Below, piece after piece: positions 52,791-64,000 of a DNA stretch of 64,000 nucleotides. This DNA comes from Syngnathus acus. Lineage: Eukaryota > Chordata > Actinopteri > Syngnathiformes > Syngnathidae. The stretch spans positions 5,458,039 to 5,522,038 of the forward strand of contig NC_051097.1 in the NCBI RefSeq assembly GCF_901709675.1. The letters are read 5' to 3'. The position numbers were made by a program, and so were the translations under genes. The notes beneath the pieces are model-generated. The model made no database searches and was not told the origin of the DNA. It saw nothing but the letters and a program-made list of their open reading frames with translations. The first letter of the stretch is position 1; every line of letters begins with the position of its first letter.

Positions 52791-53361
52791 TGGGGGGGGG
52801 GGAGAAAAAAAATCAATGTTTTTTTCCCCATTGCATATTGCTCCTACTGAGCTCCCAGACACTTTAGCGCACCTATGTTGGTTTACTGGCTCTATCATTA
52901 TCATCACACTTATTTTTGTTAAGTCCTCTCTAGCCCCTCTTCATGTTAGATGTAGAAGAGCCCTTCATTGGTCTCTCCGTATTGAGTTTACAGAATGGCT
53001 ACAACCTCCCACAGGATTGAGTAAGTCTGACTGTGTGTTGCCATCACAGTGATGGCAACACAAACCTGCATAAACCGCCCTGATTTGCAGGCTGGTGCAT
53101 CAGCCGGAGCTTTTCACCGCACCCTTCCTTTTAATCAGAAGCCATAACAGTTGAGTGTGCCTTTATTTCCTTTGGCATGTTCAGTTACAGAAGTTAGCCG
53201 TGTGTGGCGTTTAATACCGACTGTACTGCTACGATCTTAGCCCACAGCTGCTCTTACGTAACAGTAATCTTTACAAGACTGTCCTGTTACCATGGTAATG
53301 TGTTAGGTCTCCATAGAGATGCCACCCTCAAACAGGACTGGAGATGTGCAAACAACACCCC

Positions 53362-53388
53362 CCACACACACACACACACACACACACC
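53362..53388. repeat. CA microsatellite
   Basis: A perfect CA dinucleotide run in add1 intron 1, followed by C-rich sequence. Confidence 0.9.
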
Positions 53389-54038
53389 ATCACCTCCACC
53401 CACCCGCCATCCCGGCGCCCACGTTTGCAAGGCGGGATGAGGAGCTGTGAGATGACACAGTCCATCTGCCTCGTGCTTGGAAGAATGCTTCCTTTCTTTC
53501 CTGACACTAAGCAAAAAGTATTGAAGTACCGATACGTCCTTATTTAAAGAGGAAGTCAAATAAAAAAAGAGTGATACACTCAGGGCTCAGTTAACGACCA
53601 GCCTGCAGATAAAAGACTTTATAAAGGTTGTATGCAGAAGTTAGGTTTGTAGTTCAACTACCAATTGTGAAATAAAATTAAATTAGGTTAACTGGGCTCG
53701 GCGGAGGGCAGGGGGTGAGGATTCTAAAGTGCCCGGGCTTGGGTAGAAATCTAATAAGTGAGTCAGGACAGACAGAATTGGATTGTTCTGGCTCACTGCA
53801 GCATTGTCATGGAACATTTTTTGTTATTGATACCCCGCTGTCGGACCGACCCCATTATGCTCGTATGTTTGCACTCGTGCAAGTCAGCCAATCATCATCC
53901 AATAGTCTGTGTCGTGTTAATTCAAAATTTGTGTATTAAAACTACAAGTGGAATGCGTACTTGTTATTGGTGAGTAGTAAGTGAGGAAAAAAAAAAACAG
54001 AGGAATTTTCACTGCCTTTTGCAGGAGGCCAGGCCAGG

Positions 54039-57000
54039 ATGAACGGCGACTCAGGTGCCGGTGTGGTGACGGCCCACCCTCCCGCCACCGCCCCCCACAA
54101 GGAGCGCTACTTTGACCGGGCGGTGGACGAGAGCAGCCCCGAGTACCAGCGGGAAAGAAACATGGCGCCCGCTCTGCGCCAGGACTTCAACATGATGGAA
54201 CAGAAGAAGCGAGTCTCCATGATCCTCCAGAGCCCGGTTCGTGGGAGAGTTAGCTGACAAACACCACAACTCATTTGACCAACTTTCTTTATCTACTACT
54301 TGCTATTTCCAGTTGATGCCACTGATTTGAAAATACAATCTAGCAATGTCATCATCAAATCTTTTGAGAATTGATTAGCAAAGTATGCTAATCTTGACTT
54401 TCTTCTTGCACGTTAACACATTAGTTTCCACATTTCAACATTAATCTTGGTTGATATCTCTGTTGCCACACACCTTCTGTGGAGGAGTAATGTGCTTTTT
54501 CCTAATGGCTCCTCTTTGTAGGTGTTCTGCGACGAGCTGGAGTCCATGATCCAAGATCAACTGAAGAAAGGCAAGACACCCACCAGCCTGCTGGCCCTGC
54601 AACAGATTGCCGACTTCATGACCACCAGCATGCCCGCCATGTGTCCTGCTGCGCCGCAGGGGGGTATGGCAGCGCTCAACATGAGTAAGAATTTCTCTCT
54701 GTCCTTTGCCACACTATTTTTGAAAATTGCTATAGCACCACCTGATTTCCCACCTCCAATATGAACCCCTTTTCTTTAGGTTTGGGTATGGTCACACCGG
54801 TGAACGATTTACGTGGATCGGATTCTATCTCGTATGACAAAGGCGAGAAGCTCCTCAGATGCAAGCTGGCAGCGTTCTACCGGCTCACTGACCTGTTTGG
54901 CTGGTCGCAACTCATTTACAACCATCTCACAGTAAGACCATTTACAGCAAAACATCAATTGGTGGAATCTCTGTTGTAATGCCACTTACTCCTCGTCATC
55001 CAGGTAAGGGTGAGCTCCGAGGAAGATCGATTCCTCATTTGCCCTTTTGGGCTCCTGTATAGTGAAGTCACCGCATCCAGCCTGGTGAGTCTTGTTCTGA
55101 AGTTCTACTGCTTTTATATATATTTTTTGCTCTATTTTTATCTTTTTTTTTTTTTTAAATCCCCTGTTTTTTAGGTGAAGATAGATTTGTCAGGTGACAT
55201 CGTAGATCGGGGAAGCACTAACCTCGGCGTCAATGGCGCCGGCTTCAATCTGCACGCTGCCGTCTATGCTGCGCGGCCGGACGTCAAGTGCGTCGTCCAT
55301 ATACACACGGCTGCCGGCGCAGCGGTGAGTCTGAAAATAAGATGTTGTGACTGGGGTTCTGACTATGACCTTCCAGACAACAAAACATAAGCTTCTTATC
55401 ACAAAAGTTTATTCAATGTAATTCCAGGTGTCGGCCATGAAATGCGGCCTGCTACCCATCTCACCTGAGGCTCTTGCTCTCGGTGAGGTGGCCTACCATG
55501 ACTACCAAGGCATAGTGGTGGATGAGGAGGAACGAGTTGACATTCAGAAGAACTTGGGCAAAAATGCTAAGGTACCTTCTCAATAGCTGCTGTTGTTAAT
55601 CTTCTTTAGTTTTCATCCATGTTCTTGTACCACCTCAGGTGCTCATCTTAAGGAACCACGGTTTGTTATCAGTTGGCGAAACTGTGGAGGAAGCTTTCTA
55701 TTACATCCACAACCTGGTCAACGCATGTGAGATTCAGGTGGGAGAGATATTTTTTTTTTTTCGATGAAGTATTTGTTGTTATGTTTTCGGTTGTGCCAAG
55801 TGGCAGCCTAATGACAAGTTGCTTCAGTGATAGTGACAGCTCTTTGGACTTCATATTAAGAGATGAAAATGGGTTATAAAATGTATTGAGGGCCAAAGCA
55901 CATCTTGTTTGTGCCGTTTCTAATCCTTCGTGGTGGTACACAGACTAGGGCTGAAATGCTGAAAATTACCTTAATGTATATGAACCAATCTTTTCATTTT
56001 CACGAGTGTTTTCTTTTTTTTTTTTGAATAATAGCCTGATTCTTTTATTGTTCCGTAGGTGCGAACACTGGCCAGCGCTGGAGGCCCAGATAACCTGGTG
56101 ATGCTTGACCCAAGCAAGTACAAGTCCCGTCCTCGCGTTCCCGAGCCCGCCGGCGACGGGTCCACCGCCCAGCCCAAGTGGCTAGTAGGGGAGCAAGAGT
56201 TTGAGGCTCTCATGCGAATGCTCGACAACCTGGTACGTCAACCTCAATCACGGGGTTCTTTACAGGATTACGCTCTTAATCCTTACCATCTGGTCCCCAT
56301 CAGGGCTATCGGACCGGCTACCCTTACCGTTGTCCGGCATTACGAGACAAAGGTAAAAAGTACAGTGACGCGGAGAGCGCTCACTTGGCCGGTTACACTT
56401 ACGGCGAGGACAGCGACTCGGGCGCTCGCTCCCCAATGAAACACAGCTTCCAGCGCGGCCAGCGCGACAAGACCCGTTGGCTCAATGCCGGCGGTCGGCC
56501 CGACGAGCCCGGCGAGGACGGGCCCGACGGCGGAAGCCCCAAGTCGAAGCCTAAGGTGTGGACGAATATAACACACGATCACGTCAAACCCTTGCTGCAG
56601 TCTCTCTCGTCCGGTGTCTGCGTGCCAAGCTGTATAACCAACTGCTTGGTCTGTGCCTACCTTATTGTTCATAGTATGTGTGTGTGTGTGTACCCTAGCT
56701 GATTTGTTGGCGGCAGTTGGTCGACATCTTGGTGTGCTTGGCTGTGAGGGGAAAAGTCGTATTGCCTTATTGCAAACTAAAAAGAATGAGAGCACTACAG
56801 CCAATTTAGGCCCACTTCCCCTCGAATGAACGGTTCACAAGTAATTCCACTACATACACTTTTTCTTCCCCCTGATCTTTTTTGATTTCGTGCTCTTTCC
56901 GGAAAATACTTTTCTTCATAGTGTTTATTTGCAAAAAGGCAAAAAATTAAATGTAAATGAATCTGTGTTGCCAATCAAGAATTCAAGATAAAGTATAAAA

Positions 57001-60000
57001 ACAAGATTTATGAACATCCCTCTAAATAATATATCCAAATAGTCGTCCCTACTAATGATACTTGTTTACTGGTATTTTTGTTCTTTAATTTTTAAAAGGC
57101 TCTTCCTAGCTCGCCTTAATCGCCGTGTAGTTTATTGTTTTCCCCCGCAGTCCTTGAATGCGTCATGACGGCCGACCAGCTGCCCCACCGCATGCCCCAC
57201 TGCATGTGTGGGTCCTGAAATGCATCGTCGTCGTCGTCGTCGTTGTTGTTGTTTGTTGAGAATGTATTTTCCAGAGGAGCGAGCAGCAGGGGGTGCTCAC
57301 CACTCTGCTATACTCCTTCTTTTATATATTTCTTTATCAAGCCCAACAAGTAAATCGCTTGCATACTTCAGACCGGCTGAATGCCCCTTTTTTAGGATTA
57401 TGCAGCTTGAATTTATGATTTGCGTTTCCCCCCCAAAAAAAGAAAGGAAATCAAATTGCAATTGCTTCTTATTGAGTTTATTATAATTTTCTTTAAATCT
57501 GCATGATTGGCAGCAGGGCAGGGGGAGGGGGACTAATTTGACCTGGCCTTATAAAAATGAATTATCTCCTGTTGGAAAAGTAGGTGATGTTGTGTTGTGA
57601 GGCTCTTCCTCAGTGAGTATATCAATCGTGTTTACATGTCCATCTTCATGCTCCACCCACTTTCCTTCCTTCCTTTCTCCCTCATTTAACGCCAAGACTG
57701 TGTTTAAAAAAAAAAAAAAAGAGCTTCCCGCAGGCACAATTTTTTAATAAGAAATTAATTCTTGCATGACCGCTAGAATTTTCACCTGCTGCTGCTCATT
57801 CTTCTTGTTGAGTTGAAAATAATTCAATTTTATTACAATCCCTGCTGAGCATTACCAGGTTTACAAAAGCTGTATTTCCGCAAATAATGCCGTTGATGGG
57901 GCATTTTCATTTACCGGTCGGTACTCAACAACAGATGTGAGGAGATGATTTTTATCTTTTTTTTTTTAGGGGGCATTCCCTCATTTGCACAAATATTCAA
58001 AATAATAAGCAAAATACTTCACAGTACTTGGACTTGTTGGACACAATATTGTGAAGGCAATGCAACACCGTGCTTGGCAGAGAAAAATAAATCCAGTGAA
58101 TTATTGTAATGCAAAAAAATACATTAAATTAATATCAGACTTTTTTCAATGCCCAAAAGTTGCATTCCACTTCCAAAACAGGGCTGCTCTCTCTCTCCTT
58201 ATCTCTTGTCCATGTTGATGTTGTTGTCTAATCAGCTTTGAAAACGACTTTGGTGATGCCAGCTCACCCTTCACTGCCCACCCGACTCGCTTCGTAAGCG
58301 TCATCGTCCTCCCGCCCGCCCGCCCGCTCCTCACCCCATCCCTCTCTTCTTCTTCTACTACTCATCCTCGTTCTGGGATGTTAACACCTTCATCAGCTTG
58401 TTTTTGTTCATGACTTTGTTTTACTCAGCATAACACTGACAATTGGGGAACAAAATAGCCGCTGCGCATCAATTCAATTTAGCTCCATATAAGGTCCTTA
58501 CAACTCATCATGCAAATGAGTTATATCAACAGTCAGCGTTTTTTTTTGTGGTCTTTCAAATTAGCGATAACAGACCAACACTAATTTTGTATCGTACGCT
58601 AGACTTTATGTAATAACTGCAAAATATAGCAGATGTTCTCGAGGGTGTAAAGGAACATCCTTATTTTTAGAGATTATTTTTATACATTTAAATAGTATAG
58701 AAATATTTGCTATTCGCTGACAATTTTTTTGCTGGATAGTGATTGAGCAGAACAAAAAAATTTGGTCATCACTGACTCACTTCATTCAAATCATTTTTTT
58801 TTCATACCAACCTATTCTGGTCTTTTTTTTTCTGTTGAGCATGGTTATTGTAGTTTTAGTGAAGCCTGCAAAAAAAAGTGTTTGTTTATCATTTCAGTTT
58901 GGTTCTCAGCTTCTTGCTTCTCTTTTGGTTTGACTTTGTTTTTGTGTGGCGTTCGCAGTGGACTAAAGAGGATGGAATGCGACAGGCCGCCGTGGCCAAT
59001 CAGTTCATCCCGTTGAACACCAATCCCAAAGATGTGCTGGAAATGAGGAATAAGGTAGTTTTGGATTCTGTTCCTGTTCATTCCTGTTTATTACTATAAA
59101 ATATCCATTCTTCTTATGTCTTTGTAGATCCGCGAGCAGAATCTGCAGGACATTAAGACTGCCGGGCCTCAGTCTCAGGTTCTGTGCGTTGGCTCAGTGG
59201 TGGAGCGCAACTTTCAGCAGGTCGGTGCTGCAATGTCACTTCTGTCCTGACCTGGAGAGAAATAGTGGCTCCTATTTGGTTGTATAATTACCCCAATTTG
59301 ATTTATACATACCAAAGTGACCAAATATGATTGTATATACACTGGAAATGGGGCTAAAATATATTATTTCCAGGTCAGGATCCCCTGATACCATAGACAT
59401 TATATCATTCCATTATAATTGTATTAATTTTTGGATGAGCTTTGGCGGGCTTCATGGAATGCTGAGCACAAAACATCTTTTAGGTTTTGCGTGCATGCGT
59501 TCATCGTTTTTTTCTCGCTTCCAAAATCAAAGCAAGAGCAGGGCGTGAGGGAAATCAGCAGAACTGCTATTTTTCGAGTTTGTTGATATTAAAATTGACT
59601 GCCGCTTTGACGCACGGTACTGCTTCACTTTGCATGCTTCTGCATGTTTGCTGCAGTTGGTGTAATTGCACCAAATTTGGGTGAGGACGGAGTACACGAA
59701 AGTAAACGGCGCAATGATGCTGCTTGTGCAAAACCGCTCCGTCTCTGCATGCGTGGATCGCAATTCCCCGTTGCTGCCCCTCCCACCTCCTTCCACCCTC
59801 ACTGGGTTTACTATTGCAGGACGCCCCTCTGTCTGACTGTACAGACACTATTGACAGCCTCGATGCCTCGGAGGGGTCCTATAGTCCTGCTAGATCTATT
59901 AGAAAGGTACTTGCAGCTCCAGTCACTAATCTGTTCCTCACATCGTCCCTCGAAAGAGCCTAGCGTTTGTTTGACTTATCTAAAAGTGGCTGTGCAGAAG

Positions 60001-63000
60001 AGACTTTTGCGGCAATTGCTTTTAACATGTCAGGACGGGTGAAGTGAATGTCCAGTGTTTAACTTTACATCATGGTCTTAATATTACACACACGCATACA
60101 CATGCAGTTCCTATGAGGCCACGAAAATATATTTATACCCCTGGTGACTGTGAGCAACATAGACATCTGAACAATTTGTTTGGATGCTTAGAAAGCTGTG
60201 AACGTACTGCGGAGGTGCCAGGACATTATTTTCCCGCCATTGTCTCACTGTCTCATGAAAATTGTAAGATTATGTCAAATCTGTCCTGTGATTGCTCACG
60301 AAAAATATTTAAGATGCAAAATACATTTAAATGACAATATTTCAGCTTTTATTTTGATCTCTTAGCGTCATTTTGAGGTACGTTCTTGTTTCCACCCCCT
60401 CCTTTCCTCCTTGTCTTGGTCCCAAAGGGAGAACTGGTGACCGCGTCCAAGGCCATCATTGAGAAGGAGTACCAGCCCAAGGTGATTGTCAGCAAGCAGG
60501 GGCCCAACCCCTTCAACAAGCTCACCGACCAAGAGCTGGACGAGTATCGGCGAGAGGTAGAGCTGAAGCAGAAAGGACCTGAAGGTAAATAGCTCCAGCA
60601 AGCCCTCCAGTAAATCACGATGACGAGAGACCATTTACGACGCACCTCTGTGGTTGCTGCTGTTTTGGTTAGCAACAGAGTTAAAACTGACTCTGGTGAA
60701 CAGATATAGAGGAATAAGAAAGCATCTAATTGTGGGAGAGCTTATTTGTTCGAATGGAGGTAGACTGGTATATGCTGTACTGGAAAACTAGGTAATGATA
60801 TCTCTCCACCTCCACGTGCACTGCCAACATGGATTCACAGTGCAGGATGAAGGTGATTGCAAGGCCGCACTCTCCTCCAAGCTGGAAAGCGTCGAAGCCC
60901 CAGTTCCCCCTCCCGTGTTATCTGAACCCGGCACGGCAACAGCCTCCGGGCAGGGGCCCCCGCCCCTTGGCCTTGTGGATGCAGTCCACCCGGACTCTCC
61001 CCATAAGGAGTTCCACTGCGCCGTGCTGCGAGCCCTCAGCAAGGAGCCGATGGAGGCGAATCAGGCTGAAGGTACATGAGGCCAAGCGGAGGCGATCATC
61101 CTTGTCCCGTCCTCTTTGCCCTCTCCGGGCGGGTCCCGAATCTGCTGCTCCCCTCCCTTTTGCCCCCCAAACCCCTCGCTCTGATGTCAAAGGCATCCGA
61201 GAATTCCGCAGATTGGAACGAGGAGCCGAGGACGCCCGGGTGCTCGCTCCTCGCATCCAAACGTTCCTTTTGCTGTGGTGTGCTGTGCTTAACCTCTCCA
61301 ATCAGAGCAGCTCAGATCTGGACTGGAAAGGTGATGCTTCTTCCTGCTAACCCTTTCCTGGATTGATTCTGGTGGTGTCCACTCTCTCCTGCACCTTTGA
61401 AATAACTTGAAAGCTACACACGTGGACAAATTTGTTGGTACCCTAAAAGAAGACAACCTAGCCATGTCTTCAGCACAGTGGCAAAAGTCAATTGAAATGT
61501 AAACTTGGATCTGTAGATATTTGTATCTGGCATAGTGTGTCTTGAGACATGGTTATGTTGTTGTGCTGCTTTGCTGCATCCAGCACAGGGACTTTTCCAT
61601 CTGTGCATGGTTCAATAAAATCTCAAGACTACCAAGGCAATGTGGACCGAAATGTGGTGCCCAGTGTTAGAAATCCTGTTGGGGTGAAGAAGCAAAACCC
61701 CCATTGGTCCATTATAAAATGGTCAAAAAAATAAAATTAATAATAATATACCGGTGTATATAGTCAAATATATTCATAGAAACATTTCTAAAAAGAAACA
61801 ATGACTCATAAATAACTACAAAAGATATGGAAGAGGGTTCTGGTTTCTTCTGGGACTGCTTTGCGCTATCCAGCACTGGATTGTCTTGAGACTCTGGGAC
61901 TGCTTTGTGTAATCGTCACATTGAATTTGTGCCAGATACAATAAATACGCCAGACTATAAAGGCACCTTTTTATTAAGTTCTCTACAATGCCTGGTTTCC
62001 ATCGGCTAAATTTGTGTACATTTTCATTCTTTATTTCTTTTGTCAGTTGTTGTCGGTGATGAATGGAGGTTTTTCTTTCTACCAATGATTTTGTCCATGT
62101 GTCAAATTTGTTGCCCTTTTGGGACATTTTTAAGGGAGATTTCAACTACGACTTATTGGATGAAGCCTTCTCGTCTAAAATCAATCCCTTCTGTTCTTTG
62201 TTTTGTCAAGTAGTCATTTTTTTTTTTTTTCTAAATCCAACGCAGATCAAGAGTTGGAGGAACCAGAGGAAGAGGCCAAAGACCCAAAGGCCACCTGTAC
62301 ACCACCCAGCACTCCAGTCAGGGCAGAGGAAGGTAAGGTTGGCCCACTTAAAGGTCCCAGGACTCCGACTAGCCTCACTTAGTTTAAACATGGCTGGATG
62401 GATGCCGTGTCCGGTGGTCTTCCAGAGGGCAACGTGGAGTCTCCTAAGCATTTGTTTGGCTGTTTAAATGTTTTAATTGCATTGCTGTTGTGCTGTTTTG
62501 GAGTAATAACAGTCCAAGAGGCAAAATTAGTATGATCGTTCAAAAAGACGTTTGAATGTCCCTTTACTTCTGTTTTTTAGCTCGGTGGCAAAAAAGTGAA
62601 TTCTATTTTTAACTTGCAGGGAAATCCCTTGTAGCAAGACCCCATTATTTTTCTTATAGTTACTAAACAAGTACACAAAAAGGCTGGGATAGTATTTAAT
62701 TTTACTGAGTTAAGTTCATACGGAGAAGTTGCTCATATCAAACATCTGCGAAGAAGAATACCCCAAAATAATTTGGAATTCAAACTGCATGGCGTCACAT
62801 TGTGATGTCAGCAATCCTTGCTTGTTAGTTTGCTCATTTACAAAGAAACGACTTATGCTTGTTGAATGATTACTGTAGGAGGCAAAACGTCATTCCATTT
62901 ATAGAGTTAAACTCTAAAACCTTTTTCATGATTTTGAGGAGAAACTGCTAAAAGCATGAACTGAAATAATTTCTCAAGATCATCAAATCGAGTGTGTCCT

Positions 63001-63810
63001 TCCTCTTGGTCTTTATTACAGTTGGATTACACCTACGTCGTTGCAGCATCCAAAGTGATAATTAATTGGTAATTCTCGATTTAAAATCAAGATGCAGCTT
63101 TGACGTCGGTTGTAATCCAACACGTGAGCTCGATTACATCTCCCCTTTTGATTCTCCGCCTTCCATCGCCCATCTCATTGGGTTCCACCAAGAATGGCGG
63201 GGTCGCCATTCTTACAATCACCCAACCCAAATTTTTTTCTCTTCCCCCCCCTCTTAATTTTAACACTGTGCCTGTGGTTTGATCTGCATCGACATTTGTT
63301 TCTACTTGTGCTTCTTTTCTTCTTTGTGGCTGCGATTACAATCAGGAGATGGAAATGCAAAAGAGTACCTGTTACCATAGTAAGTACGTACAGTTCCAAC
63401 CCCCATGCCCCCATTTTATGACCCATCTCCATGCTTGTCTTTAGACATGCCCCTTCTCTTGCTGCATGCCTCTAGCGCTAGTGCTATATGGACTAATGGC
63501 TCCATGACTCTTAACCCCTCTTCTGGTTCCTTCTGGATGTGGGTGAGGTTTATTTCAGACATCTCCTAATTCAAATTAGTTACCACGAAAATCGCTTTTC
63601 AAACGTTGTGGCAACTAATAACCCTGCAGGGATATAACGGTAAATAATGAGTTGAAGTAACCCTCACCACCCACCTGTTTGTTATCGACTAACCTTACTC
63701 CCTTGCCACTGTCGAAAAGTAATCACATTTTCCTTCTCCGAGTGGTCAGGTGAAATCCTGATTTTTTTTTTATTTTTATTTGTTCATATTACAGATGCCT
63801 CCTTCACCAG
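54039..63810 (+). CDS. add1: Alpha-adducin (C-terminus beyond the window)
   Basis: Membrane-skeleton protein that caps actin and recruits spectrin. Coding exons: 54039-54236, 54522-54684, 54780-54931, 55004-55084, 55175-55324, 55428-55571, 55639-55737, 56059-56232, 56304-56555, 58959-59054, 59128-59220, 59820-59906 (cassette), 60428-60584, 60841-61071, 62246-62332, 63346-63379 (alternative, frame-shifting), 63795-63810 (tentative). About 726 codons are present without the alternative exon. Head domain about residues 140-330 is class-II-aldolase-like ([43 protein letters not shown]); neck includes [14 protein letters not shown] and [20 protein letters not shown]; tail includes [17 protein letters not shown]. 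The lysine-rich MARCKS-like C-terminus is not reached. The acceptor at 60840 was chosen because the nearby TGCAG one gives an immediate stop. The first coding exon's donor (GTTCGT) is weak. Confidence 0.95.
56556..58958 (+). other. add1 intron after the neck exon
   Basis: A 2.4-kb intron. A strong acceptor-like site (TTTTCCCCCGCAG ending 57150) would, if used, add SLNAS and a stop. A CGT/TTG triplet run lies at 57225-57258. The stretch at about 58150-58330 is base-balanced and contains TCTAATCAGCTTTGAAAACG, possibly conserved. No other gene is visible. Confidence 0.4.
59244..59381. repeat. Small imperfect inverted repeat in add1 intron
   Basis: GTCCTGACCTGGAGAGAAAT at the left and ATTATTTCCAGGTCAGGAT at the right are imperfect inverted copies, about 100 bases apart, with further partial pairing inside (GTGGCTCC and GGGGCTA). 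It looks like a small MITE, but no target duplication was found. Confidence 0.4.
59820..59906 (+). other. add1: add1 29-codon cassette exon
   Basis: An 87-nt, phase-0 exon encoding [20 protein letters not shown] and then YSPARSIRK. Skipping it keeps the frame. Human ADD1 has a closely similar optional exon ([11 protein letters not shown]...), so alternative inclusion is expected. Confidence 0.8.
63346..63380 (+). other. add1: add1 34-nt exon giving the short isoform
   Basis: From the 62332 donor (phase 1) the exon reads [11 protein letters not shown], very like the tail of the human short alpha-adducin isoform (GDGCAREYLLP). The donor GTAAGT at 63380 makes the exon 34 nt, so including it shifts frame. 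The frame ends TA at the splice border. Unspliced it is completed to TAG; joined to the next exon, which starts with A, it becomes TAA. Either way translation stops here. Confidence 0.8.
63795..63810 (+). other. add1: Tentative 16-nt add1 exon
   Basis: An ACAG acceptor and GTACAC donor bracket a 16-nt segment that, joined from 62332, reads DASFTR, similar to DAATFK in human alpha-adducin. Size and match are small, so this is only a candidate. The following exon lies outside the window. Confidence 0.35.
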
Positions 63811-64000
63811 GTACACAAGTGCCTGATTTGAGTGTGCGTGTGTGGCTTCCCGTTGTTGGCTTTTCATGCTGTTGCGCTTGGAAACGCTGCTCCAAGGCCA
63901 ACGCTGTCACCGTATTGTTAAGTGTATATGTGTGTGGGCGTGTAGGAGAGGAATGGTGGCGGCGTAGGCTGAATAAAATGAGACTAACATTGTTGGGTAG

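Larger units (their letters stand above)
51657..54024 (+). other. add1 intron 1
   Basis: A 2.4-kb intron. It contains a diverged minisatellite (52542-52790) and a CA microsatellite (53362-53388). The 133-codon open frame at 52466-52867 follows the minisatellite and has no splice or family support. Confidence 0.55.

Noticed and set aside
52466-52867. 133-codon plus-strand frame in add1 intron 1
   Set aside because: Explained by a diverged minisatellite; not flanked by coherent splice sites.

Overview
The window is vertebrate nuclear DNA, almost certainly from a teleost fish. The genes are split into many small exons with GT-AG introns, and their proteins are close to known vertebrate ones. 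The introns are short, the intergenic sequence is AT-rich with many microsatellites, and there are repeat remnants typical of fish genomes. The species cannot be named from the sequence alone; a compact percomorph-type fish is my inference.

Layout, left to right. 1-5.2 kb: gene-free upstream sequence with a degenerate tandem repeat and microsatellites. 5.2-19.4 kb (+): complete nup214 in 36 coding exons, 1947 aa in my model. 19.4-24.4 kb: non-coding, with unmasked-looking stretches that may be conserved elements. 24.4-27.4 kb (-): fam78a, two coding exons. 27.4-28.9 kb: divergent promoter region between fam78a and plpp7, with a ZNF143/THAP11-like site. 28.9-32.1 kb (+): plpp7, two coding exons. 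34-48.7 kb (+): prrc2b, one 5' non-coding exon plus 30 coding exons, 2197 aa in my model. 49-50.7 kb (+): an unrecognised small spliced gene predicting a 134-aa coiled-coil protein, behind a perfect CRE. 51.4-64 kb (+): add1 (alpha-adducin), 5' non-coding exon plus coding exons, running off the right edge before its C-terminal tail.

The genes are unrelated housekeeping or cell-structural loci and do not form a pathway: a nuclear pore subunit, a protein of unknown function, a catalytically degenerate nuclear-envelope lipid-phosphatase homologue, an RNA-binding translation factor and a membrane-skeleton protein. The order nup214-fam78a-plpp7-prrc2b is that of human 9q34. ADD1 lies on human 4p16, so the interval 48.8-51.3 kb, which holds the unknown small gene, is a synteny junction relative to human.

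I reconstructed every coding exon by joining splice sites and checking reading phase. In nup214, fam78a, plpp7 and prrc2b the phases close from start to stop with no frameshift or internal stop. I did not find a previously undescribed system. The best leads are: the 34-nt add1 exon whose stop codon forms at the splice junction; four tandem NAGNAG acceptors in prrc2b; the unknown coiled-coil gene; a small palindromic transposon with a 6-bp target duplication; and several repeat families with more than one copy in the window.
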